This document shows positions 18,130 to 25,285 of a stretch of DNA of 64,000 bases, in pieces (position 1 is the first letter of the stretch; every line of letters starts with the position of its first letter). The DNA comes from an uncultured Fidelibacterota bacterium (lineage in GTDB: Bacteria; Fidelibacterota; Marinisomatia; Marinisomatales; Marinisomataceae): NCBI GenBank assembly GCA_902629855.1, contig CACOSI010000003.1:70966-134965 (forward strand), given 5' to 3'. A program made the translations under genes and the position numbers. The notes beneath the pieces are model-generated. The model saw nothing but the letters and a program-made list of their open reading frames with translations, was not told the origin of the DNA and did not search any database.

Positions 18130-18557
18130 GGATACTAATTATCAATGGCCCAAACCTAAATTTATTGGGTGAAAGGGAGACAAATATTTATGGATCAGAA
18201 ACATTAGATCAAATAAATAATTGGATTTTAAATCACGAACTTTGTAAAGATTTTGATATTAAATTTTTTCAATCTAACTCGGAAGGAAAAATAATTGATT
18301 TTCTTCATTCAAATAGAAAAAATTCTGACTATTGTTTAATAAATCCTGGAGCATTAACACATTATTCATATTCCCTAAGGGATGCAATTGTTGCATGCCA
18401 AATTCCAACAATAGAGATTCATTTATCAGATATTCATAAAAGAGAAAATTTTAGAAAGATATCAGTAATTAAGAGCGTTTGTTTAGAGCAGATTTATGGA
18501 CGAGGAAAAGAAGGTTATATCATTGCTATTAAAAGAATTTTGGAGGAAAAATTATGA
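18126..18557 (+). CDS. aroQ: 3-dehydroquinate dehydratase, type II
   Basis: The 143-residue protein has the type II signature: INGPNLNLLGERE with the flexible catalytic loop carrying Arg and Tyr of ERETNIYG, QSNSEG, NPGALTHYS and EIHLSDIHKRE. It dehydrates 3-dehydroquinate as a dodecamer. The ATG at 18126 overlaps the aroB stop codon and fits better than the in-frame TTG two codons upstream. Confidence 0.96.
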   Translation: MRILIINGPNLNLLGERETNIYGSETLDQINNWILNHELCKDFDIKFFQSNSEGKIIDFLHSNRKNSDYCLINPGALTHYSYSLRDAIVACQIPTIEIHLSDIHKRENFRKISVIKSVCLEQIYGRGKEGYIIAIKRILEEKL

Positions 18558-19123
18558 TTATTGGTATTCAAGGAATAGAAGGAAGCTTTAGCGAGGAAGC
18601 TGCAAAATCTTATTGTAAAAAATTTAACATTGAGAATTTTTCAATCGAATATCTTGTAAGTTCAATGAATGTGTTAGATCATTTATCAAAAAAATCAATT
18701 GATACTGGAGTTTTTGCCATGGAAAATGCTCAAGGTGGAGTTGTTATTGAAAGCGTTGAAGCACTAGCAAGAAATAATTGTGAAATCATTGATATGTTTT
18801 ATGTTGAAATCAGCCAAAATTTATTAGCTAAACCTGGAATATCATTGGGTGATATTGAAGAAATACATTCCCATGAACAAGCACTAAAGCAGTGTAAAGA
18901 TTATTTAGCAGAAAAATTTTGGTCAAAGAAGCTTGTTGAGCAGGCAGATACTGCAAAAGCAGCCCAAGATTTATCTGAAAACAAACTTGATAATAATGTT
19001 GCTGTAATTGCTAGTAAGTTTTCAGCAAAAAAATATGGACTACAAATTTTAGAAAATGATATACATGATTTAAAGAGAAATCTAACTCTTTTCTTAGCTG
19101 TTAAAAGGATAAGTAATGAATAA
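18554..19123 (+). CDS. Prephenate/arogenate dehydratase-like protein without an ACT domain
   Basis: The 189-residue protein covers the catalytic dehydratase domain. GIQGIEGSFSEEAA aligns with the usual GYLGPEGSFS, AMENAQGGVV with the PIENSxxG loop, HSHEQALKQC with HPQAxxQC, and RNLTLF with the NxTRF motif. It stops where the regulatory ACT domain normally begins. The family removes water and CO2 from prephenate (or water and CO2 from arogenate) on the way to Phe. The arginine of the TRF motif is leucine here (residue 179), which is unusual, but the preceding threonine is kept. Its place between aroQ and tyrA supports the role. It overlaps both neighbours (4 and 8 bases). Confidence 0.8.
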   Translation: MIIGIQGIEGSFSEEAAKSYCKKFNIENFSIEYLVSSMNVLDHLSKKSIDTGVFAMENAQGGVVIESVEALARNNCEIIDMFYVEISQNLLAKPGISLGDIEEIHSHEQALKQCKDYLAEKFWSKKLVEQADTAKAAQDLSENKLDNNVAVIASKFSAKKYGLQILENDIHDLKRNLTLFLAVKRISNE

Positions 19124-19829
19124 AGTAAGTATTATTGGTTTTGGAAGGTTTGGAGCAATGCTTCATTCACTATTATCAAAAGGTTTTGAGGTAGATGTTT
19201 ATGATAAAAATCCCATTAACAATTCAGATATCAATGAAGTTACTTTAGAAAATGCTTTATTAAATGAAACAATTTTTATTGCTGTTCCAATAAGAGATTT
19301 TGAAGATTTAATAATACAAATATCTGATAAGATTTCAGAAGGTAAGACCATCATCGATGTTTGTTCGGTAAAAGTATATCCAAAGAAAGTAATGACAGCT
19401 AATATTCCGTCAGACGTAGATATAATTGCAACACATCCACTTTTTGGTCCTGATTCTTTGAAAGATAGTGGATCTGTAATGACAATGGAGTCAGTAAGAG
19501 ACTCTTATGATAGATATGATTTTTGGAAAAATTATTTTTCAAGTCAAAACATTATTATTGAAGAAATTTCTGCAGAAGAACATGATATGATGGCAGCAAA
19601 ATCTCAAGGTTTAACACATTTTGTTGGTAGAATTATTGATGACTTTGGAACTAGTCAAACCAGAATTGATACGGAAGGTTACAAGGCCTTACATAAATTA
19701 GTTAATCAAACATGCAATGACTCTTGGGAATTATTTGAAGACATTCAAAATTATAATCCATATACTAATAAAATGATATCAGAATTGAATGGAAGTTTCA
19801 AAAAAATTAGCGAAATTATAGATAAATAA
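19116..19829 (+). CDS. TyrA-family prephenate/arogenate dehydrogenase
   Basis: The 237-residue protein has an N-terminal dinucleotide fold, IIGFGRFG, followed by IIDVCSVKVYP, ATHPLFGPDS and an AEEHDMMAAKSQGLTHFVGR segment. These motifs and the later TEGYKALHKLV...DSWELF...YNPY pattern resemble plant arogenate dehydrogenases more than E. coli TyrA. The enzyme oxidatively decarboxylates prephenate or arogenate towards Tyr. It is shorter than most TyrA proteins (about 280 residues) and has no ACT domain. It is the last aromatic gene, and a new RBS follows 10 bases downstream. Confidence 0.88.
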   Translation: MNKVSIIGFGRFGAMLHSLLSKGFEVDVYDKNPINNSDINEVTLENALLNETIFIAVPIRDFEDLIIQISDKISEGKTIIDVCSVKVYPKKVMTANIPSDVDIIATHPLFGPDSLKDSGSVMTMESVRDSYDRYDFWKNYFSSQNIIIEEISAEEHDMMAAKSQGLTHFVGRIIDDFGTSQTRIDTEGYKALHKLVNQTCNDSWELFEDIQNYNPYTNKMISELNGSFKKISEIIDK

Positions 19830-19839
19830 CGGAGGGAAA

Positions 19840-20199
19840 ATGGATAATATTTTTAACAAAATAAGTATAAGCTTAATAGTTTTAGGAATTGTTTTTTATT
19901 TTTTAGCAAGCACTTTTACTGCTTTAATACCATCTATACTTGGTGCATTGATGCAAATAGTGTTGTTGTTAGGTAGACAATTTCCAAGTTTTCATAAGCA
20001 TTTTGCTCATGTTAACATGTTAATTTTAGTTTTAGGTATGGGAGCAACATACGGATCAGTCATATCAATCTTTGCATATTTATTTAGTGGGACTGAACTG
20101 GAAAGACCTTTAGCAACTGTTGAGCAGTTTACTACTTTTATACTTTGTTTAGTTGGAATGATTATTGGTATAAAATCATTTATTGATGCTAGAAAATAA
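19840..20199 (+). CDS. Small integral membrane protein, function unknown
   Basis: The 119-residue protein consists almost entirely of four hydrophobic segments (about residues 8-25, 28-42, 55-80 and 93-115). A good RBS, GGAGGG at 19831-19836, supports the start. It lies 10 bases after tyrA and may be the last gene of the aromatic transcript. I see no substrate-binding motif and do not recognise it. Confidence 0.7.
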   Translation: MDNIFNKISISLIVLGIVFYFLASTFTALIPSILGALMQIVLLLGRQFPSFHKHFAHVNMLILVLGMGATYGSVISIFAYLFSGTELERPLATVEQFTTFILCLVGMIIGIKSFIDARK

Positions 20200-20254
20200 A
20201 TAGAAACATCCTAACATATTTTTGGTTTAAAATTATATAAACATTGGAGAAGAT

Positions 20255-20755
20255 ATGAAAATAGTACTACTAGTATTGGTCTTAACATCGTCATTATTTG
20301 CTCAATCTGCCGATAAAGAAAAAATTGGCAAAAATCGTATGAAAATGATGCAAGAAAAAGAAGTTTTTATAATTGCAGCTATGACAAAAGATCTCAATAT
20401 TTCATCAGAACAGGCTGAAAAATTCTTTCCTATTCACAATGAGTACAAAAAGAAATCGGAAGAAGCAAAGTTATCTCATTCAAAACACATTAGAAATTTA
20501 AGAGAAGAAGCTAAAAATGATCGTTCTAAATTTGACGTTGATTCGGCTATTGATTCAAAGCTTAAAATGCAAGGAAAGCTAGCAAGATTGGAGAGTAAGT
20601 TTCTAAAAGATACCAAAGGTATTTTAACTGAAGATCAAAGAGTTAAACTTCTTTTTTTTGAGGAGAGAATGAAAACAAGAATGGCAAAAAATAAATCTGA
20701 AAAGAATGCTGAGCTTGAAAAAAGAAATTTTGACAGAAAGAAAAAAAGGAACTAA
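20255..20755 (+). CDS. Spy/LTXXQ-like periplasmic helical protein
   Basis: The 166-residue protein has a signal peptide (cut after SLFAQ) followed by charged helices. The pattern FxIHNEYKKKSEEAK near residues 65-80 and a later ILTEDQRVKLLFFEERM is reminiscent of Spy/CpxP-like proteins and of small Bacteroidetes proteins encoded beside sigma factors. GGAGA at 20246-20250 supports the start. The role may be periplasmic chaperoning or stress sensing; this is inference from the pattern only. The C-terminus is very basic. Confidence 0.65.
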   Translation: MKIVLLVLVLTSSLFAQSADKEKIGKNRMKMMQEKEVFIIAAMTKDLNISSEQAEKFFPIHNEYKKKSEEAKLSHSKHIRNLREEAKNDRSKFDVDSAIDSKLKMQGKLARLESKFLKDTKGILTEDQRVKLLFFEERMKTRMAKNKSEKNAELEKRNFDRKKKRN

Positions 20756-20785
20756 TTTTATAAAAATTTATATAGGAAAAATAAA

Positions 20786-21688
20786 ATGAGAAAACTAACA
20801 ATAATTTTAACGACCTTATTTGTCTTCTATGGATGTGATGATAACATGTCTTACATGGGAGATAAAATGATTCCAGACGCCCAACTTATTGAGCTGATTG
20901 ATGCAGATCCAAATAAATTCGAAATAGATGCAATGGATATGCCTGAATTGACCAAAAATGTTGTTGATGCAGAATATTATGATTACATGATTATTTCAGC
21001 TGAAATATCTCCAGAATATGGATATAAGCTTTCATTAGGTGATATGGCTCTTGATGCTGGCGATGTCGCGGGTTTATACTTTGCTAAAGATGGAAGAAAG
21101 CTTGGTAGAAAAGATGGTACAGATGACAGAAAAAGACATAAGAAAAGATGTTTTAGATTTGTATATCCACTAACATTTAGTTTAGGTGAAACATCTTATA
21201 CCGTGAATGACCATAGTGAATTCAAAGAGGCTATGAAAGCGCATTATGAAGAAACTGGTGAGAAACAAAGACCAGCCTATGCTTATCCGATCGAAGTTCA
21301 ATTTAAAGGTGAAGAAGGAACTGTAGCGATAAATTCTGATGAAGAGTTAAAAGAAGCTTTTCAAGCCTGCAGAGGTGAACATAATGACAAAAAATGTTTC
21401 TCTTTAGGTTTTCCAGTTAGTTTTACTATGCCTGATGGGTCAGTATTAACTGCCGAAGATGAAGAAGATTTAGAGGAAAAAATGAAAGCCTTTTACGAAT
21501 CTTATGAAGGTAAGAAGAAAAGACCTAGAGTGATTTATCCAGTAGATCTTGTTTTTGAGGACGGATCAACTTTAACTGTGAATTCTTTTCAAGAGATGAA
21601 ACAAGCTTGGAGAGATAACTGCAGAAAAAGAGGCGATGACGATGGTGACGGAGAAGGTGAAGGCGAAAGTGAAGGAACTAGAGGCTAA
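20786..21688 (+). CDS. Lipoprotein with four tandem ~40-residue repeats and an acidic tail
   Basis: The 300-residue protein starts with a signal peptide and lipobox (VFYGC, Cys at about residue 17). From about residue 118 there are four imperfect repeats of roughly 40 residues. Each begins with a YP or FP strand (FVYPLTF, YAYPIEV, LGFPVSF, VIYPVDL) and continues to a T-V-N/D segment and an acidic helix such as EFKEAMKA, ELKEAFQA, DLEEKMKA or EMKQAWRD. Repeats 1 and 3 follow a Cys (KKRCF, DKKCF). The tail is rich in Asp, Glu and Gly. Similar CFxxxYP segments occur in Bacteroidetes lipoproteins of unknown function. A strong terminator follows. Confidence 0.75.
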   Translation: MRKLTIILTTLFVFYGCDDNMSYMGDKMIPDAQLIELIDADPNKFEIDAMDMPELTKNVVDAEYYDYMIISAEISPEYGYKLSLGDMALDAGDVAGLYFAKDGRKLGRKDGTDDRKRHKKRCFRFVYPLTFSLGETSYTVNDHSEFKEAMKAHYEETGEKQRPAYAYPIEVQFKGEEGTVAINSDEELKEAFQACRGEHNDKKCFSLGFPVSFTMPDGSVLTAEDEEDLEEKMKAFYESYEGKKKRPRVIYPVDLVFEDGSTLTVNSFQEMKQAWRDNCRKRGDDDGDGEGEGESEGTRG

Positions 21689-21712
21689 AACTTTCAAGTA
21701 TCAATCTTATTT

Positions 21713-21743
21713 AAAGGGCTACTTATAAAAGTAGCCCTTTTTT
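21713..21743 (+). terminator. Intrinsic terminator after the repeat lipoprotein gene
   Basis: A perfect 12-bp stem, AAAGGGCTACTT at 21713-21724 and AAGTAGCCCTTT at 21729-21740, with a 4-base loop, runs into six T residues at 21738-21743. It could also serve the convergent gene whose stop is at 21743. Confidence 0.9.
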
Positions 21744-21949
21744 CATTCTATTTCTGTCCAATTTGTTACACCATTTCTTTCTGCTTCACATGAATTTCCA
21801 TATACTTCTCCATCACAGCCTAAAACTGGATCATAATTTTCAGGGCATACAGCATCAGGATTTATTTTACTTTCATCAATGCATGCTTGATCTTGTTTGT
21901 CCTCACATGATATTAAAATAAATGCAATAATAATAAGTGATTTTTCCAT
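21743..21949 (-). CDS. Small Kazal-type inhibitor lipoprotein
   Basis: The 68-residue product has a short signal peptide with a lipobox (ILISC, Cys at about residue 15). A Kazal-like domain follows, with CPENYDPVLGCDGEVYGNSCEA matching the family pattern CPxxYxPVCGxDGxxYxNxCxA in spacing. The usual VCG is VLGC, moving that cysteine one place along. Kazal domains inhibit serine proteases by presenting a loop. A bacterial lipoprotein form could protect the cell surface or restrain secreted peptidases. It is convergent with the repeat lipoprotein gene. Confidence 0.78.
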   Translation of the reverse strand: MEKSLIIIAFILISCEDKQDQACIDESKINPDAVCPENYDPVLGCDGEVYGNSCEAERNGVTNWTEIE

Positions 21950-22012
21950 AAAGAAATATACTTAAAAATTGTATTTACATAAAATTTTATTAAATTGTTT
22001 AGCAAGTTTATT

Positions 22013-22041
22013 TTGACAAAATCTAAAATAAATTAATTAAA
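22013..22041 (+). promoter_or_regulatory. Possible promoter for tRNA-Ala
   Basis: A consensus -35 box TTGACA lies at 22013-22018. The -10 region is AT-rich without a clear consensus; ATTAAA at 22036-22041 has 17-base spacing but sits only 4 bases from the tRNA. The assignment rests on the -35 box and the position. Confidence 0.25.
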
Positions 22042-22045
22042 ATTT

Positions 22046-22118
22046 GGGGCCGTAGCTCAGTTGGGAGAGCGCATGAATGGCATTCATGAGGTCGTCGGTT
22101 CGATCCCGTCCGGCTCCA
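22046..22118 (+). tRNA. tRNA-Ala (anticodon GGC)
   Basis: The sequence folds into a cloverleaf: acceptor GGGGCCG with CGGCTCC, D arm GCTC...GAGC, anticodon stem CATGA/TCATG with loop ATGGCAT (anticodon GGC), and T arm with TTCGATC. The G3-U70 wobble pair, the main alanine identity element, is present. Discriminator base A73 is at 22118. The 3' CCA is not encoded. Confidence 0.97.
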
Positions 22119-22195
22119 CATAAATATTTCTAATGAAATCCTTGTCAATTTTCCCTAATATATTTAGTTATTAACTATAAAAAGGGGATTTAAAT

Positions 22196-23185
22196 ATGAA
22201 ATTCAATTATGACTCAATGCCAACTTTAATGTTATTAGCTGCTGGCTTATTTGTGATGTTTGCATCACCACCAGTAGTTAACTATGATGAGGTTGAATCA
22301 GCTGGAAAGAATATGCCTTTTGATGGAGAAGAAAATCCAGAATATGGTAAGGCATTTGTTTTAGAAAGTGATGATTATATGGATAAAGCTTTAGCAATTG
22401 CTAATGCTTACACTGAGCTTGACAAAGAAAAACTTCTTTCTTTGATGGTAGACGATATGAAGCCATTTGCAGATCAAATGGATGATCAAGAATCTTATTC
22501 ATGGCGTCCTTGGTCAATGGTGCCATTAAGAAGAGTTGACGATGATGGTGCTTTTGTTGTTTCTTGGTCTTATGACACATCTGTAGAAAAAAATGGTTCT
22601 AAAACTGCAACTCACTATATTGATATATTAAGATTTAATGACGCTGATGAAGGTAAAATGTCAGGAATTTGGAGTACTTCTAGACCCGATCCTGAAAATA
22701 GTGAATATGGTCTTCGTGAGGGCGGAAAATTTGTTGGAAGAGGTGATAACCCATCTGATTGGTCTGGTAATCCATTTGTCTTTTCAAACAGAGGTGAAGT
22801 AGAAAAAATTGAAGCTTTTGTTGAAGCTGCTAATAATTTAGATGCCGATTCCACTTTAGAATTTTTTACTAACCCATTTACATATAATGATTCCGAAATT
22901 TCACATGATAGACTAAGAGAAATATTTGCAGGAAGAAAATCTCAGGAATGGAAACCTTGGGCAATGATTCCTGTGAAAATTAAAGATACTGATCCTGAAT
23001 CAGGAGTAATTGTTTGGTCAGAAGTTAGGGTTGAATCAAATGATGGTGATGTTTATGAAGCTGAAGTTTCAGAAACCTATTTCTTTGATTTAGATGGTAA
23101 AATCAGTGGTGTTTCACAATACTCTAAAGACTTATCATCGGATGATGATTATGACGATGATTCTGATGAAGATTCAGATGATTAA
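22196..23185 (+). CDS. Exported protein with duplicated NTF2-like 'WxPW' domain and acidic tail
   Basis: The 329-residue protein has an N-terminal hydrophobic segment (about residues 10-25). Two related domains follow: YSWRPWSMVPLRRV...FVVSWSY in the first and QEWKPWAMIPVKIK...VIVWSEV in the second. Each is preceded by a helical stretch (AIANAYTELDKEKLLSLM, FVEAANNLDADSTLEFF). This helix-then-sheet plan resembles SnoaL/NTF2-like domains, but no catalytic residues can be assigned. The last 20 residues are almost all Asp, Ser and Glu. AGGGGA before the ATG at 22196 is a good RBS. The function is unknown. Confidence 0.7.
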   Translation: MKFNYDSMPTLMLLAAGLFVMFASPPVVNYDEVESAGKNMPFDGEENPEYGKAFVLESDDYMDKALAIANAYTELDKEKLLSLMVDDMKPFADQMDDQESYSWRPWSMVPLRRVDDDGAFVVSWSYDTSVEKNGSKTATHYIDILRFNDADEGKMSGIWSTSRPDPENSEYGLREGGKFVGRGDNPSDWSGNPFVFSNRGEVEKIEAFVEAANNLDADSTLEFFTNPFTYNDSEISHDRLREIFAGRKSQEWKPWAMIPVKIKDTDPESGVIVWSEVRVESNDGDVYEAEVSETYFFDLDGKISGVSQYSKDLSSDDDYDDDSDEDSDD

Positions 23186-23192
23186 TTCCTTT

Positions 23193-23226
23193 CTTCAACT
23201 GCTACCTGAAAAGGTAGCAGTTGAAG
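23193..23226. terminator. Perfect 15-bp hairpin between convergent genes, probable bidirectional terminator
   Basis: CTTCAACTGCTACCT (23193-23207) and its exact complement at 23212-23226 enclose a GAAA loop. It fills the gap between the stop at 23185 and the convergent stop at 23229. Neither strand has a T run after the stem, so it may act by RNA 3'-end protection or weak termination and is not a classical intrinsic terminator. Confidence 0.6.
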
Positions 23227-23228
23227 TA

Positions 23229-24578
23229 TTAAAAATTGTTTATCAAGGTATTGATTCCATCACTATTTTTGATAAGTTCAAAGGAATCAAATAGATCTCC
23301 AACTGCAGTATAAGACTTATATGACAACTTATTATTGTCAACGGTTATTACTTGGAAAAGCTGTTTATCCTGTCCTGATTTGTCTAAAGATATATCGTAT
23401 TCTTTCCAATCTTTCTTAACGTCATATTGTTTTGGACCACTAACAGAAACAACATAAACTGTTCCAGCAGCATCTTTTGTATTAGTACCTGTTGATAAAT
23501 TGTCTTCAATCAAAGATGATGAGCCTCTAGCATAAGAATGATCGTGACCTTGTAAAACAAGATCAACTCCATATTTATCAAAAAGTGGTTTCCAAGCTTG
23601 ACGTCTTTTTGGATTATCTCTTGAAGTTGAAGCAGAAAAAATTGGATGATGAAGAAAAGCGATTGCCCACTCATGTGGATTATTTTTTAGTGTTTCTTCA
23701 AGCCAGATAGTCTGTTCATCAATTTTTTCATTGCTATTTAAAGCAATGAATCTTACACCTTGATAATCTATGAAATAACTAGTTTCTGGAAGTGCATCAA
23801 TTCCATTTTCAGGTAATGTAAATTGGTGATTCCATTGAATGGATAGAGTTTTTTTTCTTAACGGGATATCTTTATTAAATAAAGGTCTATATTCATGATT
23901 ACCCGGAATAGCTAAAGAAGGTAAAGTTCTATGAATCCATCCGCCTGCAGCAAACCATTCGTGCCATTCTTCTTCATTATGAGCGTCATCAATTAAATCC
24001 CCGACATGTATGATAAAATTAGCTTCAGGAGCTTTTTTATATCCTTCTCTTATAAGTCTAGACCATAAATCATAAATATAATTTTGAGCATCACCAACAT
24101 AAATGAATGAAAATGGCATATTTGTTTTTTCAGCAGTAGTGAACTGAATCCATTCGCTCCAAAATTTTCCATCACCAACTCGATATGCATAAGTTGTATT
24201 TGGTTCTAAATCTTCAAAAGTTATTGAATGATAATTATGATTTAAATTTTTAAAAGTCTTTTTAGATGTAAGATAATTATTTACAACATTAGAATACTTA
24301 AGATTTGTAGTTTTCGCTTCAATCCTCTTTGCATTAATAACAAATTTTGCATCTGCTTTTGCGATAGCAATTTCACCAAATCCTGATGTAATTTGCCTGC
24401 TTGTTCTCCAAGTAACACTTATCGATGAAGAAGGGTCGCCAGAAAGATTTAATAGTATATGATCAGGGGTTTGTTTAGGAGCGCTCCATTGTTTAGTAAA
24501 TTCTGATTTTTCAGGAAAAGATTGGGCAGTGATTATGCTTAGTGAAAGGGCAAAAATAAAAAATGCAATTTTTTTCAT
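23229..24578 (-). CDS. Secreted purple-acid-phosphatase-like metallophosphoesterase
   Basis: The 449-residue protein has a signal peptide ending in TAQ, then a fibronectin-like N-terminal domain (SITFEDLEPNTTYAYRVGDG) and a calcineurin-type phosphoesterase domain. Metal-binding motifs appear in order: YVGDAQ, HVGDLIDD, PGNHEY, LHHP and QGHDHSYARG. This is the purple acid phosphatase (PAP) arrangement, though the first motif reads GDAQ where GDxG is usual. It probably hydrolyses phosphate esters in the periplasm or outside the cell, which would suit phosphate-poor seawater. It is divergent from the cyclophilin gene. Confidence 0.88.
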   Translation of the reverse strand: MKKIAFFIFALSLSIITAQSFPEKSEFTKQWSAPKQTPDHILLNLSGDPSSSISVTWRTSRQITSGFGEIAIAKADAKFVINAKRIEAKTTNLKYSNVVNNYLTSKKTFKNLNHNYHSITFEDLEPNTTYAYRVGDGKFWSEWIQFTTAEKTNMPFSFIYVGDAQNYIYDLWSRLIREGYKKAPEANFIIHVGDLIDDAHNEEEWHEWFAAGGWIHRTLPSLAIPGNHEYRPLFNKDIPLRKKTLSIQWNHQFTLPENGIDALPETSYFIDYQGVRFIALNSNEKIDEQTIWLEETLKNNPHEWAIAFLHHPIFSASTSRDNPKRRQAWKPLFDKYGVDLVLQGHDHSYARGSSSLIEDNLSTGTNTKDAAGTVYVVSVSGPKQYDVKKDWKEYDISLDKSGQDKQLFQVITVDNNKLSYKSYTAVGDLFDSFELIKNSDGINTLINNF

Positions 24579-24665
24579 ATAGAAGTATAGTAAATATTTA
24601 GTTCATTGCGTAATTAAAAAATATGACATAATTTTCGGCAAATTGTTTGAAAAAAACATCAATAA

Positions 24666-25280
24666 ATGAAGACAAAATACATAGCGGTTTTATTAATTTT
24701 ATTATTAGTGGGGATATATATGTTAAGCAAAGATTCGAAAGAAAAAGTAGCTGTAATTTCAACAAAATTTGGAGAAATGGTTATTGAGTTTTACCCCGAC
24801 GTTGCACCGATGCACGTTGAAAGTTTTATTACTTTAGCAGAAGAGAATTATTTTGATGGTACTACTTTTCACAGGGTAATACCAGGATTTGTAATTCAAG
24901 GTGGAGATCCAAATTCTAAGCTTGAAAATAGAGCAATTCACGGTACTGGTGGAAGAGCTGGTAAATTTTTTGGTATTGGAGATAAAGATGATTCATCAAC
25001 ATGGTTAATTCCACAAGAATTCAATGATATTCCTCACGAAAAAGGTATTTTATCCATGGCTAGAACAAATGATCCTAACAGTGCTTCAAGCCAATTTTTT
25101 ATTTGCCATGATAATGCAAGTTTCTTAGACAACAACTATACTGTTTTTGGCAAGGTGATTAAAGGGTTAGAAGTCATAGATTTAATTGTAAATGTAGAAA
25201 AAGACATGAATGATAATCCGTTGGAAAAAGTTGAGATGAAGGTTTTAATTTCTGATAAGAGTGAAATTATTGAAGATTAA
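24666..25280 (+). CDS. Membrane-anchored cyclophilin-type peptidyl-prolyl isomerase
   Basis: The 204-residue protein has an N-terminal hydrophobic anchor (residues 5-21) and a cyclophilin domain. The active-site segments FHRVIPGFVIQGGDP and ASSQFFI are intact, and the catalytic arginine lies in the first. It should catalyse prolyl isomerisation of exported proteins. A 30-residue insertion around IHGTGGRAGKFFGIGDKDD is longer than in E. coli PpiA. It is convergent with the patatin gene 5 bases away. Confidence 0.92.
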   Translation: MKTKYIAVLLILLLVGIYMLSKDSKEKVAVISTKFGEMVIEFYPDVAPMHVESFITLAEENYFDGTTFHRVIPGFVIQGGDPNSKLENRAIHGTGGRAGKFFGIGDKDDSSTWLIPQEFNDIPHEKGILSMARTNDPNSASSQFFICHDNASFLDNNYTVFGKVIKGLEVIDLIVNVEKDMNDNPLEKVEMKVLISDKSEIIED

Positions 25281-25285
25281 AATGT

